DNA of 64,000 nucleotides from Orobanche coerulescens (Eukaryota; Streptophyta; Magnoliopsida; Lamiales; Orobanchaceae), in the NCBI GenBank assembly GCA_033398695.1, contig CM065804.1, positions 119,779,501 to 119,843,500 on the forward strand, in the 5' to 3' direction. Numbering within the stretch: the first letter of the stretch is position 1; every line of letters begins with the position of its first letter. Below the pieces are notes generated by a model that saw only the letters and a program-made list of their open reading frames with translations, made no database searches and was not told the origin of the DNA. Below, in pieces: positions 55,467 through 64,000 of this stretch. The translations under genes and the position numbers were made by a program.

Positions 55467-56065
55467 AAGGGCACCGTGCGGCTTTTTGCGGAATTGCAAC
55501 TAGATCTGTTGTTACTCGCACTCCATTATCAGTTCCGAAGGAGATGAGTGTTAATCAGACACAACAAAGTGGTTTCCAGCAGTAGAATGTTGGGAAAAAA
55601 GAGGCATCCAGTGCTGGGTCCGTTCCTCCGTGCCTATACGAGATGAGGAAGTCAGACGATCAGAACACTGCTGTTGCATCAGGTACGATTCAGATCCTTT
55701 TGCAACCAGTTAGTGTCTTATTCGATTCAGGAGCTACACATTCTTTCATATCATTAAATTGTGTTCACCGTTTAAAAACCTCGTGTTTATTTGATTGTAA
55801 ACCTTATGTTGTGGGTTTGCCGAGCGGAGAGAGAATTGTGGGAACCCTAGAAACTAGAGATTTTCCAGTATCTATAGGAGGGAGAGATTGGCCGTCAAAC
55901 CTTATTGTAGTCGACATCTATGGTGACGATTTAATTCTCGGAGACGATTGGCTCAACTGTTATGGAGCTATTTTGAATTATCGAAAGGGGGTCATTTCTA
56001 TTATTGCTGATGACGGATCTGAACATTTATTCAAAGGATGGAGACCGGGAAGCTCAGGAAATTGA
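55467..56065 (+). pseudogene. E4 gag end and protease
   Basis: Continues the second zinc knuckle after E5. A TAG near 55585 (CAG in E3) follows VNQTQQSGFQQ. The protease ORF (55643-56065) has an intact active site FDSGATHSFISL and the segments VGLPSGERIVGTLE and DDLILGDDWLN. A frameshift near 56060 moves to the next frame. Confidence 0.87.
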
Positions 56066-57560
56066 TCAAAGCCATGAAAGCAGTGAAATTGCTAAAGCAG
56101 GGTTGTCACGGATTTTGGTGCTATGCCATGAAGAAAGAAGAAGGAGTAGAGCTCTCATCTATTCCAGTTGTGAACGAATTCTCAGATGTATTCCCTGACG
56201 AACTACCTGGGTTACCTCCGCAAAGAGAAGTAGAGTTCAATATCGAATTAGAGCCTGGAGCCGCTCCTATTTTCAGAGCACCATACCGTATGGCGCCAAC
56301 CAAGATGTATGAATTAAAGAAGCAGCTAGAGGAATTATTGTAGAAGGGTTACATTCAACCTAGTGTTTCTCCTTGGGGAGCACCCGTTCTCTTTGTTCGG
56401 AAGAAACATGGATCCCTCCGACTATGTATTGATTACAGAGAGCTAAACAAGGTGACGATCAAGAACAAGTATCATATACCTTGAATTGACGACTTGTTTG
56501 ATCAACTGCAAGGGGCAAGGGTATTATCAAAGATTGACTTGCGATCAGGATACCATCAGTTGAGAATTAAGAACCGGATATACCGAAATCTGCTTTCAGA
56601 TCCCAGTACAGGCACTATGAATTCGTGGTGATGCCATTCGGACTCACCAATGCTCCTGCGGTATTTATGCAATTGATTAATCGGGTATTCTTAGAATACT
56701 TGGATAAATTTGTGGTAGTCTTCATCGATGATATCTTGATCTATTCTAAAGACACAGAGGAACATGCAGAGCATTTACGTATCGTTTTGAGCACTTTGAG
56801 AAATGAACATCGTTATGCGAAACTTTCTAAATGCGAATTCTGGCTTAAGAAGGTGACCTTCCTTGGGCATGTAATATCAGCTGACGGAGTTCAAGTGGAC
56901 CCGAAGAAAATCAAGGCAATCTTGGAATGGGAATATCATAATAATGTGAAAGAAGTCCGAAGTTTCTTGGGACTTGCTGGATATTATCGCCGTTTTGTAG
57001 AAGGGTTTTCCAAAATTGCTCGTCCACTTACTCAACTACTGCAGAAGACTCAGAAATTCATATGGAATGAGAAATGCCTGGTGAGTTTTGATGAACTTAA
57101 GAGAAGACTGACGACAGCGCCTATACTAGCGTTACCAGATGGTACTGAGGGATTCATGGTATACAGTGATGCTTCAAATCAGGCTCTGGGATGTGTATTG
57201 ATGCAAAAGGATAAGGTGATTGCCTATGCCTCTCGACAGTTGAAACCATACAAGGTTAATTACCCGACTCATGATCTGGAGTTTGCCGTTGTAGTCTTTG
57301 CTCTAAAAATTTGGCGACATTACTTGTACGGCACTCATTGTCAGATCGTCACAGATCATAAGAGCCTCAAGTATATTTTCGGTCAGAAGGAATTAAATAT
57401 GAGGCATAGAAGGTGGCTGGAATTAATCAAGGATTACGATCTGGAGATTTCCTATCATCCAGGCAAAGCGAATGTGGTAGCTGATGCACTGAGCCGCAAA
57501 CCTGTTTCTCTTCGAGTGTTGGAAGCGCTCACGTCCCAAACCAGCATTCAACGAGAACTG
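56066..57560 (+). pseudogene. E4 reverse transcriptase and RNase H
   Basis: RT entry FSDVFPDELPGLPPQREVEF is followed by a TAG at 56341-56343 (CAG in E3) and a TGA near 56484 (CGA in E3), and a frameshift near 56575. From 56625 a long ORF carries [11 protein letters not shown], catalytic [33 protein letters not shown], then RNase H with [44 protein letters not shown] and [10 protein letters not shown]. Confidence 0.9.
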
Positions 57561-58700
57561 ATCCGCAAAGGGATTGAAGTATGGTCACAAGGAGTCCAAG
57601 GGCAACTATACTTAATGGAACTAACTTCATCATTAGTCGAGGAAATAAAATCTAAGCAGTTGAATGATTCTCTGATTCTTCGGTTATGCAACGAAGTAAA
57701 GAAAGGGAAGGCCCCAGGATTCGTGGCACAAGACGATGGAGTTCTGAGATTTCAGAATCGACTTTGAGTTCCCGATGAGGATGCTTTGAGACAGAAAATT
57801 CTGAAGCAAGCTCACAGCGCGCCCTATTCTATTCACCCGGGCACCAGTAAGATGTATAAGGATTTAAAACAAAATTTCTGATGGGGAAATATAAAGAATG
57901 ACGTAGCAGAATACGTTTCGAAGTGTTTAACCTGTCAGCAGGTTAAGATTGAACATCAGCGACCTACCGGAATGTTGAAGCCACTTCCGATCCCTGAATG
58001 GAAGTGGGAAGATATATCAATGGACTTCATCACCAATATGCCAGGGACCAAGACAGGAATGAATATGATTTGGGTAATAGTTGATCGACTAACCAAGTCG
58101 GCTCATTTCCTGGGTATTAAAGACACTTGGGGACCCGAGAAATTAGCACGAGTGTTTATTACAGAGATAGTCCGATTGCATGGAACGCCAAAGACCATTA
58201 TTTCGGATCGAGATGGTAGCTTCGTGTCGCACCTTTGGAAGGCAGTTCACAGGGCATTGGGAACCGAGCTGAACTTTAGCATGACTTATCATCCTCAGAC
58301 GGACGGCCAGTCCGAAAGAACTATACAGACAGTAGAGGATATGCTTAGAGCTTGTGCCTTAGATTGGTCAACCTATTGGGAGATTCATCTGTCGTTGATT
58401 GAATTCACCTATAACAATAGTTGGCATGCTTCCATTAAGATGGCACCGTTTGAAGCTTTATACGGGAGAAGATGCAGATCACCCCTGTGCTGGGATGATT
58501 CTTCGGACTTGATCGGGACGGAACCAGAATTGATAGTTCAGACTCAAGAGAAGATAGCTTTGATTCGTGAAAGGCTGTTGACTGCCCAGAGTCGACAAAA
58601 GTCTTATGCAGATGTGCGCCATCCCCCGCTGGAATTTGAGACCGGGGATCATGTGCTATTGAAGGTTTCTCCTACCCGGGGAATCTTCCGTTTTGGGAGG
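57561..58700 (+). pseudogene. E4 integrase
   Basis: The zinc domain (57800-57960) is broken by stops after QNRL (57765) and after QNFW (TGG to TGA near 57880). The core in the ORF from 57972 is intact: ISMDFITNMPGTK, IISDRDGSFVSHLW, and DGQSERTIQ give D-D-E. The FEALYGRRCRSPLCWDD segment follows. Confidence 0.9.
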
Positions 58701-59063
58701 AAAGGAAAGCTGTGTCCGAGATATATCGGACCATTTGAAATTCTTGAAAGAGTTGGAGAGTTGGCGTATAGATTGGCCTTACCGCCATCGTTAAGTCATG
58801 TTCATAATGTTTTCCGCGTATCCCAACTGCGGAAGTATGTACCGGATCCCAGTCATGTCATTCACTTTGGCGAGATTGAAATGGCTAATGATGGCTCGTT
58901 CGAAGAAAAGCCAATCAAGATACTTGAGAGTCGAGTCAAGCAATTGAGGAATAAACCGATCTCCTTGGTAAAAGTTCAGGGGTCTCGGCATGGAGTCGAA
59001 GAAGCAACTTGGGAGACGGAAGATAGTATGAAGTCGAGGTACCCGGAATTGTTTGCGATTTAA
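58701..59063 (+). CDS. E4 integrase C-terminus with chromodomain
   Basis: Last 120 residues of the ORF 57972-59063: GPFEILERVGELAYRLALPP, SLSHVHNVFRVSQLRKYVPD, and a chromodomain with KILESRVKQLRNK, LVKVQGSRHGVEEATWETED. Gly stands where E3 and most relatives have Trp in VQWSRH, so the aromatic cage may be damaged. The stop is at 59061-59063. Confidence 0.88.
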   Translation, partial: KGKLCPRYIGPFEILERVGELAYRLALPPSLSHVHNVFRVSQLRKYVPDPSHVIHFGEIEMANDGSFEEKPIKILESRVKQLRNKPISLVKVQGSRHGVEEATWETEDSMKSRYPELFAI

Positions 59064-59084
59064 GTTTCGGGTCGAAACTTCTTT

Positions 59085-59098
59085 TTAGAGGGGTAGTA
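59085..59098 (+). other. E4 polypurine tract
   Basis: TTAGAGGGGTAGTA directly before TGTAATGC. Confidence 0.78.
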
Positions 59099-61389
59099 TG
59101 TAATGCACGGATAATTATTGTGTATTTATCTTGTAAGATTCAACTTTGTGATGTTATTATTCGGAGGTTGGTTTCCCGTATTTCGTACCCTTACGTTTTG
59201 GTATCTCCAGCATTCTGCATGCATGGTTCTGCACGTGTTAACGTACACTATCAGACGTCCATAACGTACGCTAAGACTGCAGCATTACGTACATTATGTG
59301 ATATTCTTAACGTACGTAAGCTAAGTCAACTTGGGATCGGATAAAGGTCGGCGTGTGGGGGCCAAGGAAGGGGCCGGGAAGATTCGTGTGATGTTCCGCG
59401 TGAACCTGGACATAGGTGTTATGTACGCTATGGTGCATGTTTTACGTACGCTAAGGACATGGATATTACGTACGTAAAACCATTGTGATTACGTACGTAA
59501 GGTAGTTCCAAAATCAGGCCAGTGAGTTCTGGTCATACGACTACGTACGCTAAAGTTAGGGTATAACGTACGTTAAGTTTCTTACGTACGTAAGGTTATT
59601 TGCATAACGTACGTAATGCCCAAAATTCTATTTATAGACCTCGACCCTATTTCATTTCTCACATTTCCTTTGGCCGATTTTTCGTGTTCTAGAGATCTTT
59701 CATCACCTCTTATCCTTCATATCATCTTCTGGGACGATTCTTGGGAAGCTTAGGCCTTGTAGAATGGTGTTCAAGCTTCCGGTGTTTGAGTTTATTCAAG
59801 TTCTTCATTGTTCATCAATTTATTGAGGTATGTGATCCTTCACCAACTAATTTAGCATGATCTTAGTAACATTTTGGACCTGTTTTGAGTAGACCGAATC
59901 AGTTATCTTCTTGAGGAGCCTTTCATCATGGTTTAGTAGATTAAATTCAATTATTTTCGATTCCTCTTGGTTGTTGAAATCGTTGAGCAAACCTTCTAGT
60001 GATTAGATTATTGATTAGTGTATCTTGAGATTGTAAACCTAATTATATCTAGTTTTCGAATATTATCTTAGTTCATGAGAATGGTATGATCGAACATTCG
60101 GTGAATAATTAACGGATTGAGCTTAAGGATTTATTCGTAGAAGGAGACTAGTGAACAAGTCTTTATGATGATTCGTCGAAGTTTCGGGTATCTTGTTATA
60201 ATAAAACATGATTAGAATCCTCCTAGGATGAATTCCATGTTATGTTTCACCAATCAACCGAAGGAATTATGTTGGAACTTAGAAAGTATTTTATTGAGCT
60301 ATTGCAAGGACGAATCGCGTAGTATCGGTTCAACCAAATTATGCTAGGGCAGAATAGTCTATCGCCATTATAGGGTGTATCATGCCTTTTGATGATTCAT
60401 TTGATGATTTGAACGATTATCCGGAACCGTTAGTTATACCGACATTATTGTTCGATGAAGATTTGCATTCCGGTGAGCCGATCAAGTGAGAAATCTCTAA
60501 ACGGATTGAAGACTATTGATAGTTGAAATTCTTGTCGCCATTTGTTGAGGAAAGTATCGTATTTTGAAAGTTTGTGAAATATTGATGAATTTGATCATGC
60601 ATATGGTTTATTCGTGTTGTTGACATGGGATTATTTCATTAAATTGTCATGACATTTGCTATCGATTTGATGTACGTTTATGTTGATGAACATATCGATT
60701 TTCTTGCATATGTATATGCAAAGTTGTGTTATGTGTAAGTTGTGATGATCCGAAGGGATCAAGCGATCTATGCTGAGGACGCTGGATCGGATGTCCACCT
60801 CGTGTTAGTCCGACGGGATCATCTTGGGATCTATGCTGAGGGCGCTGGATCATTGGACGGGTTTTTCCACCTCATGTTGGTCCGACGGGATCATCTTGGG
60901 ATCTATGCTCAGGGTGCTCGATCGTTGGAATACCCATGTTGTGTTGATTGAATCTTGTGGATTCGTATTGTTGGATTCCGGTAGCGGAAGTCCGTATTGT
61001 GTATGTTTTTATGCATTGTTGTTCCATATTTATGTGTTCCGATACTTGTACTAGCATTGTTTTGCTAACCCCTTGGGGGGTGGACATTTTTTTTGATGTT
61101 CAGGTAGCCGAGGAGCGGGGAAGCAGCCACAGTACCGTCATGACGATGAAATGGCTCAGTGATGTTAAATGTTGTTGTTTTGTTTTCTTAGTACTCGAGT
61201 ACGCGTATGTCATTGATGTTTTGGATATGGTTGTATTGATGGACTTTTTGAATCTTTAAAACTGATTTCGTATTGTAACCTTATTGACACTTTGATGTTA
61301 CTTTCTGTTTGTTTCTAATTTAGCCTTGTAAATTCTTATACAAAGGATTTACGGCGCTGTAATTATTCCGAATATATCGGGGTGTTACA
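59099..61389 (+). repeat. E4 3' LTR
   Basis: 2291 bp, collinear with the 5' LTR with a low percentage of differences by eye. Subrepeats at 60749-60930; TATTTATA at 59629-59636. Confidence 0.93.
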
Positions 61390-61822
61390 ATTTGTGTATA
61401 AAGAAATGGTTATCTCACAAATTCATACGGTTCAGCAACATGTTTACTTCCGTATGAGTAGTGGGTTACAGTCATATGTGTTCTTTAGTTACGGTCGTAT
61501 GATTCATCAGTTATATCCGTAAGTTTAATTTGTTGCAGTCGTAGTTCTTGTGTTCGATTAGTGGATATTTTTGTTGTGTTACTATTTATTGCCATACATT
61601 TTTATGTTGCGTTGAGTAGGTAATTTTGGTATATTATGTGATGTTATGTTTTATTATATTTAGCGGTTGTATGTTCAGTATGCCAAGAAGTTGAGGTCGA
61701 GGTCGGGGTGGTGGTCATAACCATGAGCATGGTGAGATGACTCATTCATTGTCGAGCACTAATTAGCCCATACAGATGGTCGTGAGGAATTTTTGCGCGA
61801 TCATGGGTAAGCATCTGAAGGT
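61390..61822 (+). mobile_element. E8: leader and gag start of another Tekay-like element
   Basis: Ends in a gag N-terminus from ATG 61680: MPRS, a stop, then GRGRGGGHNHEHGEM. The context GTATGTTCAG|T before ATG copies the acceptor setting of E3 and E4. Upstream are palindrome-like ACGGTCGTA and TATCCGTAAG units. Cut on the left by E4 and on the right by E9. Confidence 0.5.
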
Positions 61823-63187
61823 TGTAATATCCGGAATTTCTACTACTGTGGTTTAATATTATTTTATCCGAGTTATGTTGTACAACGTGGAATCTGTACA
61901 GTATGGATAAAATAAATGAGGGACTAAGATATCTGTATTGGTATAATTACTGTACTTGGTCGATAATTGCAGTTGAGGATATTGTGTATCGTATGAGAAT
62001 ATTATTGGAAGGAGTATGTATTCAGTATGTCGTATGTTCATATTCTGAAAATGGCTAAGTGTAACATTATTAGCGCACGCTAATAATATACATGCCTAGC
62101 GCACGCTATCGTTCTGGTTTAGCACATGCTAGAGGCAAAAGATAACGAACGCTAGTACATACCAGATCAGAAGGAATCTACGTGTGGACCCGGTCACTTT
62201 CGGCGCATGTACCGACAAGGTCAACGGATGTTTGTTGTGAAGGGTTAGCGCACGCTAATGTACATTTATAGCGCACGCTAATCAGATCGGACCAAAGGAA
62301 TCTTGGCTTTGTCAGGTTACTTTCGGCATGTGGGGACACGGGGGTAGGTGCAGACTGTAGCAAGTCAACTATGAGTAACGCACGCTACGGTGGAAGGTTT
62401 GCGTACGCTAAATACAGGCCTTTACGTACGCTATTGCATGGGCATTGCGTACGTAAATCAGTTCATGCAGTAAGGCAGTAGCCTCTAGACTTCGATAGCG
62501 CACGCTAACAAAGAATGTTAGCGCACACTAAACTGGTAACGTACGTTAAATGAAGAGGTTAGCATACGTTAATAATGTACAGTGTATATATATGAGTAGT
62601 TGGCTGTCATTCATCATTTTGTCCATTCTCTTCTTGCAACCGATAGAGAGAACCTTTGGAGGACATTTGGAGTTCCTAAACACTGAGGGATGATCCTCTT
62701 TAACAAGATTAAATATGGAAATCATGGATTAAAGCTTTGTTCTTCAAATCATTGGCAATTCTTGGAAATGGATTCAACCTTGGGAATCAATCCATTCATT
62801 AAAAAAGGTAATCACTCTTCATCTTTGGATTTCGTTTTGGATTGAATTTTGATGTTCTTGAGTTGATGATTATTACATAAACATGTTGATAAGCATGATT
62901 ACGAGATGGATTACCGGAGTATGATGATATTAGTGTGATTCGTATGGTTTGAATCGTATTGATTCGTCTTCTTGAGATTAGTTGGTTAATTCTTCTCCTC
63001 AGTTTCAAATGTTGATGTTATTGTTGATAATTACTCCCTGTAATGATAGATTATGGAAGTGTTGTTACGTTCTTAATGTTTCATGATGTTGATATTGAGG
63101 AAAATGATATATGGATATAGGACTTGGATTATAAGTTGAATGATTGTTTGTATGTTAAAGGATATCGGACTTCGTTGTTTTGATAGA
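61823..63187 (+). repeat. E9: 5' part of a Tekay-like LTR
   Basis: Begins TGTAATATCC, like other Tekay-type LTRs here. A cluster of palindromes and a TATA box are followed by sequence resembling the R/U5 start of E4. Interrupted at 63187 by the Helitron end, so its 3' part lies outside. Confidence 0.6.
62067..62592 (+). promoter_or_regulatory. E9 LTR promoter: palindromes and TATA
   Basis: About twelve units such as TTAGCGCACGCTAA, TAGCGCACGCTA, TAACGCACGCTA, TTGCGTACGCTAA and AACGTACGTTAA between 62067 and 62575, then TATATATA at 62585-62592. Confidence 0.65.
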
Positions 63188-64000
63188 CTAGATGTCCTCC
63201 CGTGCGATGCACGGCATAAAATTTTAAATATTTTATTATATTAACCATATGTGATCGAATTTCAATAATATTATAAAATTATTATAAAATATCCATGAGT
63301 CAGTATACACATACATATACTATTATTTGATTTAATTTTATTTATAAACTCTTATCATGTGATGTAAAGGCACATAATAGAAAAACCATAAATTAATTAA
63401 GCACCGGCATTTATTTTTCATATAGGACAATATGAGACTTATATCTAATTTTATAAATAAGAAATTAAATTATGTTTATTATTATCAACTTTTATTATAG
63501 CCGATCCTAAAGCATTTTGGAACTAAGGCTCTGATGATGCTGTTTTTGGTGATGTATTATCAACTTTCATTAAAAGTATACAATCGATATTTTTACTAAT
63601 ATAATTTTATATGATTTGACATTAATGTAATATATTTTACTATTTTATAATAAGAACAAAATAATTCTTAAAAATAAAATAATTGTTAAAAAGCTATGAA
63701 AATAAACTAAAAATATATCTTTCTTCAATAGTCTTATATTTTTATATTGAAATATTTTAATCATCTAAATATATTATAATTATATTATTTTATATATACT
63801 ATATGGATGTCAAATTAAAGAGCACGAATTTAATATATTTTTTTCAAAAATAAAATTGATACGTAAAAGTTATAATTATTTAAACTATTAGGTTAAAAAT
63901 AAAAGGAATAAAATGAGAGAAAGTTTTTAATTGGTAGATAGTATATAATAGAATAATCATCCAACCCCTCTCAAATTAAACGTCCATTTTTTTTAAGATT
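63188..64000 (-). mobile_element. Probable Helitron 3' end (element continues to the right)
   Basis: On the - strand the sequence ends with a perfect hairpin CCGTGC-ATC-GCACGG (63200-63214), eight bases, then CTAG (63188-63191) followed by T in the flank. Hairpin plus CTRR inserted next to T is the Helitron 3' signature. The rest is AT-rich with no ORF. The 5' TC end would lie beyond the window. Confidence 0.55.

Larger units (their letters stand above)
42720..61389 (+). mobile_element. E4: Tekay-type chromovirus containing E5
   Basis: Two LTRs (42720-45014 and 59099-61389), initiator tRNA-Met primer site, polypurine tract, and gag-PR-RT-RH-IN-chromodomain on the + strand, interrupted at 46256 by E5. 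Flanks CTTTG (42715-42719) and ATTTG (61390-61394) are a 4-of-5 match for a target duplication. Coding sequence closely resembles E3, but U3 palindromes differ. Confidence 0.9.

Overview
This is a repeat-only stretch of a flowering-plant nuclear genome. I found no host protein gene, rRNA or tRNA gene. Almost all of the 64 kb can be assigned to LTR retrotransposons nested inside one another, plus two CACTA DNA transposons, a tRNA-related SINE-like piece and a probable Helitron end. Plant origin is indicated by the lineages: Athila and Tekay-type Ty3/gypsy elements, a Sirevirus-like Ty1/copia element, CACTA elements of the En/Spm class, and primer sites matching plant tRNA-Asp and initiator tRNA-Met. 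The species cannot be named from this.

Layout. 1-25147: a decayed + strand Ty3/gypsy element (E1), its 5' LTR outside the window. E1 is split twice: by an Athila-type element on the - strand (E2, 2093-11855, target duplication GCTAC) and by a Tekay-type chromovirus on the - strand (E3, 13562-23201, target duplication GGTCT). 25148-36083: a 5'-truncated Sirevirus-like copia element (copia A), interrupted by a 702-bp CACTA element (26707-27408, duplication GAA, with a SINE-like core) and by a 4.7-kb CACTA element with a ruined transposase gene (30757-35485, duplication GAT). 36084-42719: a truncated Tekay-like element with one LTR (E7), a diverged 1.4-kb direct duplication, and pieces of another copia element (copia B). 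42720-61389: a + strand Tekay-type element (E4) related to E3, interrupted in its gag zinc knuckle by E5 (46257-55461, duplication GCAGG). E5 is an Athila-type element with gag-protease and an env-position ORF but no reverse transcriptase, RNase H or integrase core. 61390-64000: the start of another Tekay-like internal region (E8), cut by a further LTR (E9), which is cut by a Helitron 3' end.

Main points of interest. (1) Six independent LTRs carry clusters of 12-14 bp CG-centred palindromes just upstream of the TATA box; each family has its own sequence. (2) In E5 the same palindrome family recurs internally, ahead of a TATA-like site, a pyrimidine-rich leader, a 5'-UTR intron and the env-position ORF, which looks like a second promoter. 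(3) E5 appears to have lost pol by a deletion that preserves the reading frame. (4) Both Athila-type elements carry a hairpin after the pol stop with an invariant AGGCAA loop and compensatory stem changes. (5) E3 and E4 share a putative 111-bp leader intron. Most premature stops that can be polarised are C-to-T or G-to-A changes, as expected of methylated, silenced copies.
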